64,000 nucleotides of DNA from Paenibacillus sp. MAHUQ-63. GTDB lineage: Bacteria; Bacillota; Bacilli; Paenibacillales; NBRC-103111. The stretch's first letter is position 1. Each line of letters starts with the position of its first letter. Positions 17,411 to 26,717 of the stretch are shown one piece after another. The notes under the pieces are model-generated. The model ran no database searches. It saw nothing but the letters and a program-made list of their open reading frames with translations, and was not told where the DNA came from. Where the stretch lies: the NCBI RefSeq assembly GCF_028765165.1, contig NZ_JARADB010000006.1, positions 124,001 to 188,000 on the forward strand. Direction: 5' to 3'. The position numbers were made by a program, and so were the translations under genes.

Positions 17411-18142
17411 GTGGAGAAACTAGCCCTTATTTCAGATATCCATGGCAATATGCCTGCATACGAAGCGGTTATGAACGACATTCAGGGTCGGAACGTCACG
17501 CAAATTCTTTGTCTTGGCGATCTCGTCGGCAAGGGACCGCATTCCGAGCGTATTGTGGATCTTGTACGGGAAACCTGCGATGTGGTCATCAAGGGGAATT
17601 GGGATGATTTCATTGGCAATCCGACTGTGGATCCAGTCTTGCTGTGGCATCAGAACAGGCTCGGGAAAGAACGGACGACCTATTTGAAGGAGCTGCCGTT
17701 CTGCTACGAGTTCTGGATGAGCGGTAAATTCGTAAGGCTGTTTCATGCTTCGCCGAGAAGCGTATATGAGCGCATTCAGCCTTGGGATTCCATGGAGAGC
17801 CGGAGCTCGATGTTCGAGTCCTCCGAAGCCTGCGATGAGCGGCGGGAGGCGGATGTCGCCGGCTATGCCGATGTGCATAACGCTTTCTTGCAAATTCTAA
17901 AAGGCCGGATGCTGTTCAACACGGGGAGCGTCGGCAATCCGCTCGATATGACGCAGGCTTCCTATGTGCTGCTGGAAGGGGATTACCATAGCAAGGAGGC
18001 CGGAGTGTTCAATCTGCAGCATATTCGCGTTCCTTATGACATTGAGCTTGCCGTTCAGCAAGCGAAGGAGGAAGGGATGCCGGATGCAGACGCTTATATT
18101 CTGGAGCTGCGGACGGGGCAGTATCGGGGACGTAAGAAATAA
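17411..18142 (+). CDS. Calcineurin-like metallophosphoesterase
   Basis: Predicted 243-residue cytoplasmic phosphoesterase of the YfcE/MJ0936-like group. Metal-binding motifs are DIHGN (residues 9-13), GDLVGKG, GNWDD and the later nucleotide-like FNTGSVGNP. GTG 17411 or the adjacent TTG 17408 serve as start, with AAAGGCAGG just upstream; the long open frame from 17174 reads through the previous gene. It lies 23 bp after the fusion gene and is probably co-transcribed. The substrate cannot be deduced. Confidence 0.88.
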   Translation: MEKLALISDIHGNMPAYEAVMNDIQGRNVTQILCLGDLVGKGPHSERIVDLVRETCDVVIKGNWDDFIGNPTVDPVLLWHQNRLGKERTTYLKELPFCYEFWMSGKFVRLFHASPRSVYERIQPWDSMESRSSMFESSEACDERREADVAGYADVHNAFLQILKGRMLFNTGSVGNPLDMTQASYVLLEGDYHSKEAGVFNLQHIRVPYDIELAVQQAKEEGMPDADAYILELRTGQYRGRKK

Positions 18143-18170
18143 CACGTTACTGGGCGCGAGTTGGAGTCCT

Positions 18171-18355
18171 CTAACGGACTGGAAAGCCGTTATTCCTCGA
18201 ATATAGGGGCAATTTCTGATGTAACGGACTCACGTGCTCTTATTTGGCGAGAAATCGTGCGAAACTCGAGGAAATCGATAGAATAGTGGCACCACAGTCC
18301 GTTACATTTGAATTCGGAGCCAAAAATAAGAAATAGCGGCAGCTGTGTCCGTTAG
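18171..18355. repeat. Intergenic 185-bp element, four cores in F-F-R-R order
   Basis: Forward cores lie at 18171-18195 and 18221-18249, reverse-complement cores at 18281-18305 and 18330-18355. The core form is TAACGGAC, about 10 variable bases, GCCgTTATT. The first can pair with the fourth and the second with the third, giving a long nested hairpin. It is the same length and layout as at 22051, 45937 and 46142. This accounts for most of the 370-bp gap between genes. Confidence 0.8.
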
Positions 18356-18420
18356 GGAGGGATGACTGTATATGTCTAGCCTATACCACCTATCTCTGTC
18401 GTTTGCCTGCATATATAAAC

Positions 18421-18452
18421 AAGGCCTGCCCACTCATGGTGGAACAGGCCTT
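18421..18452. terminator. Bidirectional terminator downstream of azoreductase
   Basis: AAGGCCTG and CAGGCCTT arms flank a 16-nt loop, with T-rich sequence on both sides. It serves the minus-strand azoreductase gene. Confidence 0.7.
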
Positions 18453-18510
18453 GGCGTTTTTATTGCTTACCCACTCTTGGGAGAAGGTCAGACAGGCTCG
18501 GACACTCACG

Positions 18511-19146
18511 TTAAAAGCTCTTCGCCAATTCCTTCGCGCGCGCGATCGCGTCTTCTTTGATTTGCTGCGCCTTATCCGGGAACTGATTATGGCCCTCTAC
18601 GAAAAGGCCTTGGAAATCGGTAATTCCGAAGAAGCTCATGATGGCGCCGATATGACGATGGCCCATTTCCATGGCTGCTGCCGGGCCTTCCGTGTAGACG
18701 CCGCCTCGGGCTTGAATGTGCAGCGATTTTTTGCCGGGGAGCAGGCCAACAGGACCATTCTCCGTATATTTGAACGTTTTGCCGGCTGTACATAGCGAAT
18801 CGAGATAAGCTTTCATAATCGGAGGGTAGGAGAAGTTCCACATCGGCGTTACGAAAACATATTTGTCCGCGGCGACGAACTGGTCGGTCAATTCACCCAG
18901 CCGGGCCACCTTGGACTGCTCCTCCTTGCTAAGCGTTGAGAAATCTTGGCCGCCTCGCAGCTTGCCCCATCCGCTGAACACGTCGGCATCGATGTGCGGT
19001 ATGGATATGCTGTACAGATCGAGTGGGATCACTTCGTCGTTTGGGTGGGCTTCTCTATAAGCGTCGATAAAAGCTTTTCCTACAGCCATACTATAGGAAG
19101 TTTGATGGTCGTGCGGATGAGCGGTAATGTGTAAAATAGTAGCCAA
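18511..19146 (-). CDS. azoR: FMN-dependent NADH-azoreductase
   Basis: Predicted 211-residue flavodoxin-fold oxidoreductase that reduces azo compounds and quinones. The N-terminus [18 protein letters not shown], the [19 protein letters not shown] segment and [12 protein letters not shown] are typical of the AcpD/AzoR family, and length is standard. The start is TTG 19146 with GGAGGAAGG immediately upstream; an open frame from 19383 extends further, but its extra residues are not part of the family. Single gene with its own terminator. Confidence 0.93.
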   Translation of the reverse strand: MATILHITAHPHDHQTSYSMAVGKAFIDAYREAHPNDEVIPLDLYSISIPHIDADVFSGWGKLRGGQDFSTLSKEEQSKVARLGELTDQFVAADKYVFVTPMWNFSYPPIMKAYLDSLCTAGKTFKYTENGPVGLLPGKKSLHIQARGGVYTEGPAAAMEMGHRHIGAIMSFFGITDFQGLFVEGHNQFPDKAQQIKEDAIARAKELAKSF

Positions 19147-19375
19147 GATCGTCCTTCCTCCCTGTTGTGTGCTGCGCTTTTTTAAGCCTTTTATAATGTT
19201 GATTAAAACGAAGCCGGCTATACCTAGCGAATTCTGGATGGCCTGAATCTTTGCTAAAATTGTAAAGCTCTGCTCATTGAGCCCGGGCTTCTTTTGAGTT
19301 ATGATGAAAGACGGTGCTTTTTGGCTATACCAACAAATAAGATGCATACAATAAAATTTATATAAAGCGAGATGG

Positions 19376-20416
19376 ATGAACATGAAACCTCAAGATTTAG
19401 GCTACAGAATGCCCGCCGAGTGGACAACTCACGAACGTACTTTCATTTCCTGGCCGGTTCAGGACTCTATGGTATACCCGGATGATTACACCGTCGTAAC
19501 CAAAGGCTACGCGGACCTGGTGAAGGCTATCGCCGAGTTCGAGCCTGTGACTGTGATCGTCAATCCTGAGGACGCTGAGCAAGTTAAGGCTATGTTTACG
19601 GAGTCTAACGTTGACTTTGTGACAATTCCGCATAATGATGCTTGGTTCCGCGATAACGGACCAACGTTCTTGCTGAATGAGCAAGATGAGCTGGCCGCTG
19701 TAAACTGGAAGTTCAACGCGTGGGGCGGCAAGTATGCTCCTTGGGATTTGGACGATAACGTCGCTCCGCAGATTATGGAACGCCATGGCGTGAAGCGTTT
19801 TGACGCTCCGCTTGTCATGGAAGGCGGCTCCATTCATGTGGACGGAGAAGGCACGCTGCTGACGACAGAGGAGTGTTTGCTGAACACCAACCGCAATCCG
19901 GAGCTGAGCCGAGAAGAAATTGAAGCGCATGTGAAACAATATGTGAACGTGGATAAAATTATTTGGCTGAACAAAGGGCTGGACGGCGATGAGACGGATG
20001 GCCACGTGGATAACATCGCATGCTTCGCGGCACCGGGAAAAGTAATCCTGCAGGTGTGCAACGATCCTGAGGATGCCAACTATGCGATTACCCAGGAGAA
20101 TTTGCAAATTTTGCGCAATGCGACGGATGCTCAGGGGCGTTCCTTCGAGATTATCCAAATCGAGCAGCCGCCGGTCGCTTTCCATGAGGAACAGCGCTTG
20201 ACGCTGAGCTATTTGAACTTTTATTTTGTGAATGGCGGCATCATTTTACCGGTATTCGGGGGAGCTGCCGAAGCAACGGACCGCAAGGCGGAGGAAGTGC
20301 TGAGCGCGGCGTTCCCGGACCGCAGAATCCGGACAATCAACGGTATGTCGATTATCAAAGAAGGCGGCAATGTGCACTGCACGACGCAGCAAATGCCAGC
20401 CGGCAAGAAAGGGTGA
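19376..20416 (+). CDS. aguA: Agmatine deiminase
   Basis: Predicted 346-residue enzyme that converts agmatine to N-carbamoylputrescine and ammonia. The guanidine-deiminase fold motifs are visible: [46 protein letters not shown] and the catalytic Cys335 in [12 protein letters not shown]. The start is ATG 19376 or 19382; no strong ribosome binding site distinguishes them. It is followed 6 bp later by aguB, giving the two-step route from agmatine to putrescine in one operon. Confidence 0.96.
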   Translation: MNMKPQDLGYRMPAEWTTHERTFISWPVQDSMVYPDDYTVVTKGYADLVKAIAEFEPVTVIVNPEDAEQVKAMFTESNVDFVTIPHNDAWFRDNGPTFLLNEQDELAAVNWKFNAWGGKYAPWDLDDNVAPQIMERHGVKRFDAPLVMEGGSIHVDGEGTLLTTEECLLNTNRNPELSREEIEAHVKQYVNVDKIIWLNKGLDGDETDGHVDNIACFAAPGKVILQVCNDPEDANYAITQENLQILRNATDAQGRSFEIIQIEQPPVAFHEEQRLTLSYLNFYFVNGGIILPVFGGAAEATDRKAEEVLSAAFPDRRIRTINGMSIIKEGGNVHCTTQQMPAGKKG

Positions 20417-20422
20417 TTTGTA

Positions 20423-21298
20423 GTGAGAAAAGTAGCAGTAGCAGCTACACAAATGAGCTGTTCCACTAACATAGATGAAAACATTCGCAAAGCGGAAGCT
20501 TTGGTGCGCCAAGCGGCAGCTAAAGGTGCGCAAATTATTTTGATTCAGGAGCTGTTCGAGACGCCGTACTTCTGCCAAAAGGAAAAGTCCGACTACTACA
20601 GCTACGCAACGGAAGTGGAAACCAACAAAGCGATCAATCATTTCCGCGAAATTGCCAAAGAGCTTCAGGTCGTCCTGCCGATCTCTTTCTATGAGAAAAA
20701 GAACTGGGCCCGCTACAACTCGTTGGCTGTCATCGACGCTGACGGGCAGGTGCTCGGCACGTACCGCAAAAGCCACATCCCGGACGGTCCGGGGTATGAA
20801 GAGAAGTTTTATTTCAATCCGGGCGATACGGGCTTCAAAGTATGGAAAACACGCTACGCCAAAATCGGCGTAGGCGTCTGCTGGGATCAATGGTACCCGG
20901 AAGCTGCCCGCGTAATGGCGCTTATGGGCGCTGAGCTGTTATTCTACCCGACGGCTATCGGTTCCGAGCCTCAGGATGGTTCCATCGATTCGAAGGATCA
21001 CTGGCAGATGTGTATGCGCGGCCACGCCGCTTCCAACCTGATGCCGGTCATCGCATCGAACCGGATCGGCAGAGAAGAAGATGAGGATTCCAGCATCGAT
21101 TTCTACGGCTCTTCCTTCATTGCCGGCCCGCAGGGCAACATGATTGAAGAAGCAGGCCGCACGGAAGAAGCCGTGCTTGTCGCCGAGTTTGACCTGGATC
21201 AGTTGGAAGTTCAGCGGATCGAGTGGGGCATTTTCCGTGACCGCCGTCCGGAATTGTATAAGGCAATCGCCACTTACGATGGCAATCAGGTGCTGTAA
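20423..21298 (+). CDS. aguB: N-carbamoylputrescine amidase
   Basis: Predicted 291-residue nitrilase-superfamily hydrolase that releases putrescine, CO2 and ammonia from N-carbamoylputrescine. The catalytic triad is Glu43 (LIQELFETPYF), Lys116 (YRKSHIP) and Cys153 (GVGVCWDQWYPE). The start is GTG 20423 right after the aguA stop. Length and sequence match the plant and bacterial AguB family. It ends the operon, and a terminator hairpin follows at 21409. Confidence 0.96.
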   Translation: MRKVAVAATQMSCSTNIDENIRKAEALVRQAAAKGAQIILIQELFETPYFCQKEKSDYYSYATEVETNKAINHFREIAKELQVVLPISFYEKKNWARYNSLAVIDADGQVLGTYRKSHIPDGPGYEEKFYFNPGDTGFKVWKTRYAKIGVGVCWDQWYPEAARVMALMGAELLFYPTAIGSEPQDGSIDSKDHWQMCMRGHAASNLMPVIASNRIGREEDEDSSIDFYGSSFIAGPQGNMIEEAGRTEEAVLVAEFDLDQLEVQRIEWGIFRDRRPELYKAIATYDGNQVL

Positions 21299-21408
21299 GA
21301 ACCAGCGTTGGTGGTCGGTGTTTGTGACGGTTCCGCGTTGTTGCGCCTGAGGGCTCAGCTTCGCGATTGGCCTGTCGCGGGACCGTATTCACGTCGCGGT
21401 TCACTTCG

Positions 21409-21437
21409 GGCTGTTCCTTAGGGAGCAGCCTTTTTTT
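21409..21437 (+). terminator. Terminator after aguAB
   Basis: GGCTGTTCC and GGAGCAGCC arms with a short loop are followed by seven Ts. Confidence 0.8.
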
Positions 21438-21558
21438 GCGTTTCGGCGTGTGTGCCTATCGTGCCCTTGCCTTACATCGAGCTCCGCCACCTTCCCATGC
21501 ATTTAGCTCCCCGGCGCGGCAAATGTTATAATAGGAGTAAGAATGGAGTGATCATGAG

Positions 21559-21987
21559 ATGGACGCTTCCAAATATCAAAAATACTTCAACCCGGACGAT
21601 TTCTGGTCCAAGCTGAAAAAGGGCGCTAAAAAAGCCGGCAGCAAAGTGATTTATAGCGGTTTGCTGCTCTTCTATGCCATGGAAAGTCCCAAAACGCCGC
21701 TAAAAGCAAAAGTGCAGATTTATGGAACGCTCGGCTATCTTATTTTGCCGCTGGATCTTGTGCCCGATTTGCTGCCGATAGTTGGTTACGTCGACGATCT
21801 GAGCGCGCTCGGCCTCGCTCTTGCCGCGGTCGCCAAAAATATTGACGATGACGTAAGGCTCAAAGCGAAAAATAAGCTGCGCGATTTCCTCGGAGACGAT
21901 GCGGTCAAATCGAAGGATATCATCGACATTGACGGGCAAGTGGTGGGCGATCAAGAGAAGGGGGAAGCTCCTGAGCAGCACTCGTAG
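21559..21987 (+). CDS. YkvA-family DUF1232 protein
   Basis: Predicted 142-residue protein. The DUF1232 core is clear at about residues 50-90: YLILPLDLVPDLLPIVGYVDDLSAL, with its conserved DLVPD and DDL. The N-terminal 30 residues are basic, and a C-terminal acidic tail follows. The family is small and membrane-associated, with no established biochemical role. A SigA-like -10 (TATAAT) lies about 30 bp upstream. It appears monocistronic, followed by a repeat element. Confidence 0.85.
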   Translation: MDASKYQKYFNPDDFWSKLKKGAKKAGSKVIYSGLLLFYAMESPKTPLKAKVQIYGTLGYLILPLDLVPDLLPIVGYVDDLSALGLALAAVAKNIDDDVRLKAKNKLRDFLGDDAVKSKDIIDIDGQVVGDQEKGEAPEQHS

Positions 21988-22050
21988 CAGGTGAGAGTAG
22001 TCAGCAGCGATGAGTGGTATCGCTAGCGCTGCGTCGCCACCGGTGCCCGG

Positions 22051-22235
22051 CTATCGGACACAGCGGCGCCTATTCGGCTCATGCCAGCGGGTACGAATTT
22101 GTAACGGAAACCGGCGCCGCTATTTGCTGGATCCATCGCGATTTTGCCCGGAAGTCGCACAAATAAGGTCTCAGCAGTCCGTTAGATCCGAAATGGGGCG
22201 ATTTTTGCACCAATAACGGCGCTGGAGTCCGTTAG
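22051..22235. repeat. Intergenic 185-bp element, four cores in F-F-R-R order
   Basis: Forward cores lie at 22051-22076 and 22101-22130, reverse cores at 22160-22185 and 22210-22235. Spacing and total length equal those of the element at 18171. Core sequences differ at several bases, but the mates in the palindrome remain alike. Confidence 0.8.
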
Positions 22236-22283
22236 AATTGCCCGGAGACGCCGTCACCGGAAGCTACCCCCGGGCACAACGCC

Positions 22284-22325
22284 AAAAAAGAACCTTTCCA
22301 TCCACATTCGGATCGAAAGGTTCTT
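22284..22325 (-). terminator. Terminator after ilvE
   Basis: On the minus strand, AAGAACCTTTC and GAAAGGTTCTT arms are followed by TTTTTT. Confidence 0.85.
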
Positions 22326-22330
22326 CTCTT

Positions 22331-23401
22331 TTAGCAAGTGACCATCCAGCCATGCGTATCGGCGATACGGCCGTACTGGATGCCGGTGATCGTGTCATAA
22401 AGCTTATGAACGAGCTCCCCGATTTGGCCATCGTTGATGACCATCGATTTCCCCTGCCATAGCAGACTGCCGATCGGTGAGACAACGGCTGCCGTACCGG
22501 TGCCGAAAGCTTCCTCCAGAGTGCCGCTTTCATACGCCTGCACGATTTCGTCGATGGAGATTCTCCGCTCCGTAACGGGAACGCCCCAATCGTTCAATAG
22601 GTGAATGATGCTTTTGCGCGTGATCCCTTCCAGGATGGAACCGCTAAGGCTAGGCGTCACGACTTCCCCGGCAATTTTGAAAAAGACGTTCATACTGCCG
22701 ACTTCCTCAAGGCTTTTCTTGTCGATAGCGTCGAGCCACAGCACCTGTGCACAGTCGTGCTCCTTAGCGAGCACTTGCGCCTTCAGGCTTGCCGCGTAGT
22801 TCCCGGCCGCTTTGGCACCGCCGGTACCGCCTTGAACGGCGCGGGCGTAGTGGCTTTCTACGAGGATTTTGACTGGCTGCAGCCCTTCCTCATAGTAAGC
22901 GCCGACCGGCGACATGATGACGACGAAGGAGTAACGTGACGAAGGACGCACACCTAGAGCTGCTTCAGTCGCAATGACGAACGGGCGAATATAGAGGGAC
23001 GCACCTTGTCGGTCCGGCACCCAGTCCCTGTCCATGCGTACGAGCTCCTGAATCGCGTTCACGACGAATGCTTCATCGATAGGAGGCATATTCAGCCGTT
23101 CGCTGGAACGGTTCAAGCGAATGGCGTTCTGATCCGGACGGAAAATTTGAATGTCACCCGTGTCCGTACGGAAAGCTTTCAATCCTTCAAAAACAGCTTG
23201 CCCATAATGAAAAATCATTGCTGCAGGGTCGTAGGAAAGTGGGCCGTAAGGAATGATCCGCGGATCGTGCCATCCTAGTCCTTCCTGATAATCCATTACA
23301 AACATATGGTCGGTAAAATGACGACCAAATCCTAAATCCTCATACAGGCCTGGCTTCTTCTTGCAATGCTCATTCAGTTCCATGCGAATCTGTCCATACA
23401 T
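22331..23401 (-). CDS. ilvE: Branched-chain amino acid aminotransferase
   Basis: Predicted 356-residue PLP enzyme of fold type IV that transfers the amino group between glutamate and the keto acids of Leu, Ile and Val. The sequence follows the Bacillus IlvE/YbgE group: LGFGRHFTDHMFVMDY, FHYGQAVFEGLKAFR, and GTGGAKAAGNYAASL, which contains the PLP lysine (Lys197), with GTGTAAVVSPIG near the end. AAAGGTGG precedes ATG 23401. It is divergent from a LysR-type gene with a palindromic site across the ilvE promoter. Confidence 0.96.
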   Translation of the reverse strand: MYGQIRMELNEHCKKKPGLYEDLGFGRHFTDHMFVMDYQEGLGWHDPRIIPYGPLSYDPAAMIFHYGQAVFEGLKAFRTDTGDIQIFRPDQNAIRLNRSSERLNMPPIDEAFVVNAIQELVRMDRDWVPDRQGASLYIRPFVIATEAALGVRPSSRYSFVVIMSPVGAYYEEGLQPVKILVESHYARAVQGGTGGAKAAGNYAASLKAQVLAKEHDCAQVLWLDAIDKKSLEEVGSMNVFFKIAGEVVTPSLSGSILEGITRKSIIHLLNDWGVPVTERRISIDEIVQAYESGTLEEAFGTGTAAVVSPIGSLLWQGKSMVINDGQIGELVHKLYDTITGIQYGRIADTHGWMVTC

Positions 23402-23435
23402 CGCGGGGCAACCACCTTTCGTTTACGTTCATAAC

Positions 23436-23475
23436 TGTTATTCTATACTATAGAAAAATAACAATCATTGATCAA
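23436..23475 (-). promoter_or_regulatory. ilvE promoter with nested palindrome (candidate LysR-type operator)
   Basis: On the minus strand, TTGATC (23475-23470), 17 nt, TATAGT (23452-23447) forms a SigA promoter for ilvE. Over its -10 lies the perfect palindrome TTCTATACTATAGAA (23441-23455) within an outer inverted repeat TGTTATT/AATAACA (23436-23463). This is a good candidate binding site for the divergent LysR-type protein. Confidence 0.65.
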
Positions 23476-23530
23476 TAATCAAATATCAATTACGATCATA
23501 GGTAATCGCTATGATTCGGGGGTTACGGGA

Positions 23531-24412
23531 ATGGATTACCGGTTGTTGGAATATTTCATGGCGGTCTGTGAAGAGCTCCATTTCACGAAGGCCGCAGAGA
23601 AGCTGGGCATCAGCCAGCCGACGCTTAGCCAGCAAATTCGCGCGCTTGAGCAGAGAATCGGTTCGCCGCTTTTTCAACGCGTCGGCAAGAAGGTGTACTT
23701 GACCGAAGCGGGCGGCGTTTTGCTTAAGCATAGCCGGAATATTTTCCATGAGCTGGAGCAGGCCCAGGTTGCTTTCAATGAAATTCAGGGCATGCAACGC
23801 GGCCGGCTGCGGATCGGTTGTTCGGGCAATCATCTGCTGACGGCGACGATCATGGCGTTCCACGCCCAGTTTCCGAAGATCGAGCTGTCGGTAGCGGAGC
23901 TCGCAACCGAGGAGACGATCGAAGGGCTGCTTGGCAATCAGTTGGATATTGGCGTCGTGTTTTTGCCGGAGGAGGATGAGCGGCTCGTATGCATGCCTCT
24001 GTACCAGGAGAAGCTCAAGCTAGTCGTATCGGCGCGCCATCCGCTCGCACAGGCGGAAGAAATCCGCCTCCAGGATCTCATGCAGCTCCCTGTTGCGATG
24101 CTGCCTCGCAAGTTCTACGTGCGGCATATGATCGAGGCGTGCTGCCAGCAGGCGGGCTTGACAGGCAAGCCGGCGCTCGAGCTTTCCACCTTGGAGTCCT
24201 TGCTGCAGATGGCCAGAAACGACGTCGTCGGAGCCGTTCTTCCCGGCTCCTATATGGAAAGCGCCATGAGCGGCGACATTCGCTGCATTCCCATTGTGGA
24301 TCCCGCGCCGCAGAAGGATGTCGGCATCGTATACCGGAAGGACATGTACCTGTGCCAGACGACCAAAACGTTCCTGAAACAGGTCACCGGGCAGTTTCTT
24401 ACAGAAAGATGA
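23531..24412 (+). CDS. LysR-family transcriptional regulator
   Basis: Predicted 293-residue regulator. The N-terminal winged helix is typical (YRLLEYFMAVCEELHFTKAAEKLGISQPTLSQQI), followed by a periplasmic-binding-like effector domain from residue 90. ATG 23531 gives the canonical LysR N-terminus; the upstream start at 23468 would add 21 unrelated residues. It is divergent from ilvE, and the shared palindrome suggests that it controls ilvE and itself. The effector is unknown. Confidence 0.92.
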   Translation: MDYRLLEYFMAVCEELHFTKAAEKLGISQPTLSQQIRALEQRIGSPLFQRVGKKVYLTEAGGVLLKHSRNIFHELEQAQVAFNEIQGMQRGRLRIGCSGNHLLTATIMAFHAQFPKIELSVAELATEETIEGLLGNQLDIGVVFLPEEDERLVCMPLYQEKLKLVVSARHPLAQAEEIRLQDLMQLPVAMLPRKFYVRHMIEACCQQAGLTGKPALELSTLESLLQMARNDVVGAVLPGSYMESAMSGDIRCIPIVDPAPQKDVGIVYRKDMYLCQTTKTFLKQVTGQFLTER

Positions 24413-24425
24413 GGTCGCACTGCAG

Positions 24426-25385
24426 ATGACATGTATATATATTTACGCCTGCCACGAAGACGAGCAGGCGCTGTGTGAGTTAGAGCTGCGCACGATGCTG
24501 GGCGCAGCTACGATCGTCGGCGCGGGCTACGCCGTCAGCCCGCGCCGCGTGGAGCCAAGCCGCAGCCCGTTCCTGAAGCTGCGGCTGGATGTCCTCTTCG
24601 AGGCCTCCAGTCTAGCGGAGCTGGCCTCGCAGGTAGAGACGTTGGCCGTGCGCGGGGCAACGTTCAAGGTCGCGTTCGCGGAGACGGACACGCCGGTCAG
24701 CTATGACCGGCAGCGGGACGCCGAACGCACGATAGGCCGGCATCTCCGCGGCAAAGCGGAGATGCGCCGGCCGGCGCAGTGGTTCGCCGTGACGGAGCTG
24801 CAAGGCCGCTGGCTGTTCGGCGACTGCGCCCACGGCGAAGCCGTCTGGCTGCGGCATCAGCAGAAGCCGCAGAACTACTCCACCGCCCTGAGTACGCGCG
24901 TCGCGCGGGCGGTGGTGAACATTGCCGTGCCCGTCACCGAGGGCGCGAGGGTCATTGACCCGTGCTGCGGCATCGGCACGGTGCTGGTGGAGGCGATGTC
25001 GATGGGCATCGACATCGTTGGCAGCGACATGAACCCGCTGGCGGTGCGCGGCGCGCGGGTGAATCTGGCCCACTTCGGCATGCCGAACGTGGTGCAGCTC
25101 GCGGATATGCGGACGCTGGAGCCGGGCGTGCAGGGCCGTGACCGGGGCCAGGAACAGGGCCGCTACGACGCGCTCATCCTCGACATGCCGTATAATCTGT
25201 GCTCCGTACTGCCGGACGACGAGCAGCTCGAGATGCTGCAAGCCGCTCGCCGGTTGGCCCAGCGCGCCGTCATCGTCACGACGGAGCAGATCGATCCGCT
25301 CATCGAGCAGGCGGGCCTGCGCATCATCGATCGTTGCGAGGTCCGCAAAGGGAGATTCAGCCGGCAGGTGATCGTCTGTCGTTAA
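24426..25385 (+). CDS. TRM11-like SAM-dependent RNA methyltransferase
   Basis: Predicted 319-residue methyltransferase. The N-terminal third resembles a THUMP-like RNA-binding region, and the C-terminal half is a Rossmann methylase with DPCCGIGTVLVEA (SAM binding) and DMPYNL, the D-x-PY type catalytic motif of N-methylating enzymes. A tRNA guanine N2 target is plausible from family resemblance but not proven. The gene is GC-rich. It begins 14 bp after the LysR gene and ends convergently, its TAA overlapping the next gene's TAA within TTAA. Confidence 0.85.
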   Translation: MTCIYIYACHEDEQALCELELRTMLGAATIVGAGYAVSPRRVEPSRSPFLKLRLDVLFEASSLAELASQVETLAVRGATFKVAFAETDTPVSYDRQRDAERTIGRHLRGKAEMRRPAQWFAVTELQGRWLFGDCAHGEAVWLRHQQKPQNYSTALSTRVARAVVNIAVPVTEGARVIDPCCGIGTVLVEAMSMGIDIVGSDMNPLAVRGARVNLAHFGMPNVVQLADMRTLEPGVQGRDRGQEQGRYDALILDMPYNLCSVLPDDEQLEMLQAARRLAQRAVIVTTEQIDPLIEQAGLRIIDRCEVRKGRFSRQVIVCR

Positions 25386-26005
25386 CTGATCATTTTACCT
25401 AGCGGACCGTCCTCGGCGATGATGTCCTGGATGGCATAGATGGATATCGGGAAATAAAGGAAGCCGTACACATAGGCCGCTAATTCATACACTTGAAAGT
25501 AAATGACCAGCGATTTATCGGCAATATAGAAATCCTGATCCGGTCGAATCGCTTGGAAGTCGACCAGCAGCGGAATGTTCCGTTGTTTAAGCTCGGCCTT
25601 AATGATTTCGCTTAGCCTGCCGACATAATCGCTGCCGGGTTTAAACAAATCCTTGAGCGCGTAAGCTTTGCCGGTTTCCGTGTTGAAGGTCAAGGCATTC
25701 TGAATCGTCAGTCCGTGCGCACCGCCGGAAAAGGCATAATTCCACAAGGTCAAGCTCAGCACGTTGCGTTCATTTGTTTTCAGCTCATAATAGGCCGTTA
25801 CATCCGTTTGCGGATTCTGGGGATAGCCTTGATCGTGAAGCTGCTTATTAACGGCATTAACAATCGCCGTGTTCATGGCGCGTTCTGCGGTGTAGGGCAT
25901 ATGGTGAATAACAGCGGGGTAGAGCAGTCTTAATTTGTCGCGCAGCACTTGATAGGTCTGTATACTGACCGGGTGCTCCAATTCATCCAACCTCATGCTT
26001 ATCAT
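25382..26005 (-). CDS. DUF3298/DUF4163 (RsiV-like) domain protein
   Basis: Predicted 207-residue protein. Residues of about 15-90 fit DUF4163 and about 110-190 fit DUF3298 (LKDLFKPGSDYVGRLSEII, FYIADKSLVIYFQVYELAAY), the combination seen in the extracellular part of anti-sigma factor RsiV and in lysozyme-binding-type proteins. No signal peptide or membrane helix is visible, so it may be cytoplasmic. The start is ATG 26005 or 25996. It is convergent with the methyltransferase gene, and no partner sigma factor is adjacent. Confidence 0.75.
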   Translation of the reverse strand: MISMRLDELEHPVSIQTYQVLRDKLRLLYPAVIHHMPYTAERAMNTAIVNAVNKQLHDQGYPQNPQTDVTAYYELKTNERNVLSLTLWNYAFSGGAHGLTIQNALTFNTETGKAYALKDLFKPGSDYVGRLSEIIKAELKQRNIPLLVDFQAIRPDQDFYIADKSLVIYFQVYELAAYVYGFLYFPISIYAIQDIIAEDGPLGKMIS

Positions 26006-26165
26006 CCATCTCTCACGTTTTTAATCCAATTTATTCGGCGGATGGGCGTTTGGTTCTTTCAAGTATAGTGCGGTTATCCTTAGCGGGAGCCGAAGCAGGC
26101 TGAGATGCAGCTGTAACTGGATTTTCTCCCTCTATTTCAGCGACATAATGCTCAAGTTGAGGGGA

Positions 26166-26298
26166 CAACTGGAAAAAAACCCGTTAATTTTGGCAACCGC
26201 TGGTAGCATCTCGAAAATCACCATTTAGCTGGAGATATTCCCGTTATGCGCCAAATAAGCAATCTAGACTATGGAATAACAGGAGTTTTTCCAGTTAC
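26166..26298. repeat. Third sequence type of core repeat
   Basis: AACTGGAAAAAAACCCGTTAA (26166 on) and TAGCTGGAGATATTCCCGTTA (26226 on) run forward, and GGAATAACAGGAGTTTTTCC (26273 on) is the reverse form. The layout recalls the F-F-R-R elements, but the core is different and the fourth member is displaced. Confidence 0.45.
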
Positions 26299-26639
26299 TG
26301 CACGGATCGGCTGGGGGACGGATCACGGAGCTGGGCGTAATGGTATGGGGGCGAGCTAGCTGGCGCCGGAACAACTGGGATTTTTCTCGGAGCGGATCGG
26401 GCAGGGATACGTGTCTCTGAGCGGCGTACAATGGTATGGAAGTATAGCCAGTCTGGCACCGGAATAACAGGAGTTTTTCCAGTTACTGCACGGATCGGCT
26501 GGGGGACGGATCACGGAGCTGGGCGTAATGGTATGGGGGCGAGCTAGCTGGCGCCGGAACAACTGGGATTTTTCTCGGAGCGGATCGGGCAGGGATACGT
26601 GTCTCTGAGCGGCGTACAATGGTATATGGAAGTATAGCC
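26273..26639. repeat. Tandem direct repeat, 188-bp period, with internal 94-bp subrepeats
   Basis: The 26273-26449 block recurs almost unchanged at 26461-26639; one TA insertion at about 26624 is the clearest difference. Within each unit, the first and second 94-bp halves (for example 26273 and 26367) are themselves related, so the order is A-B-A-B. No supported gene lies in 26006-26717; short open frames here follow the repeat and lack ribosome binding sites. Confidence 0.85.
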
Positions 26640-26652
26640 GTCGGCGCGAAAT

Positions 26653-26703
26653 AAAAAAGAGCTCTCCCCAACCGCTGCGGGCGGTGGGAAAGCTCTTTTT
26701 TGC
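26653..26703 (-). terminator. Terminator after the 55-residue gene
   Basis: On the minus strand, AAAAGAGCT-type arms (AAAAAAGAGCT and AGCTCTTTTTT) with further internal pairing form a strong hairpin flanked by A and T runs. Confidence 0.8.
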
Positions 26704-26717
26704 CTTTTTATAGGTCA

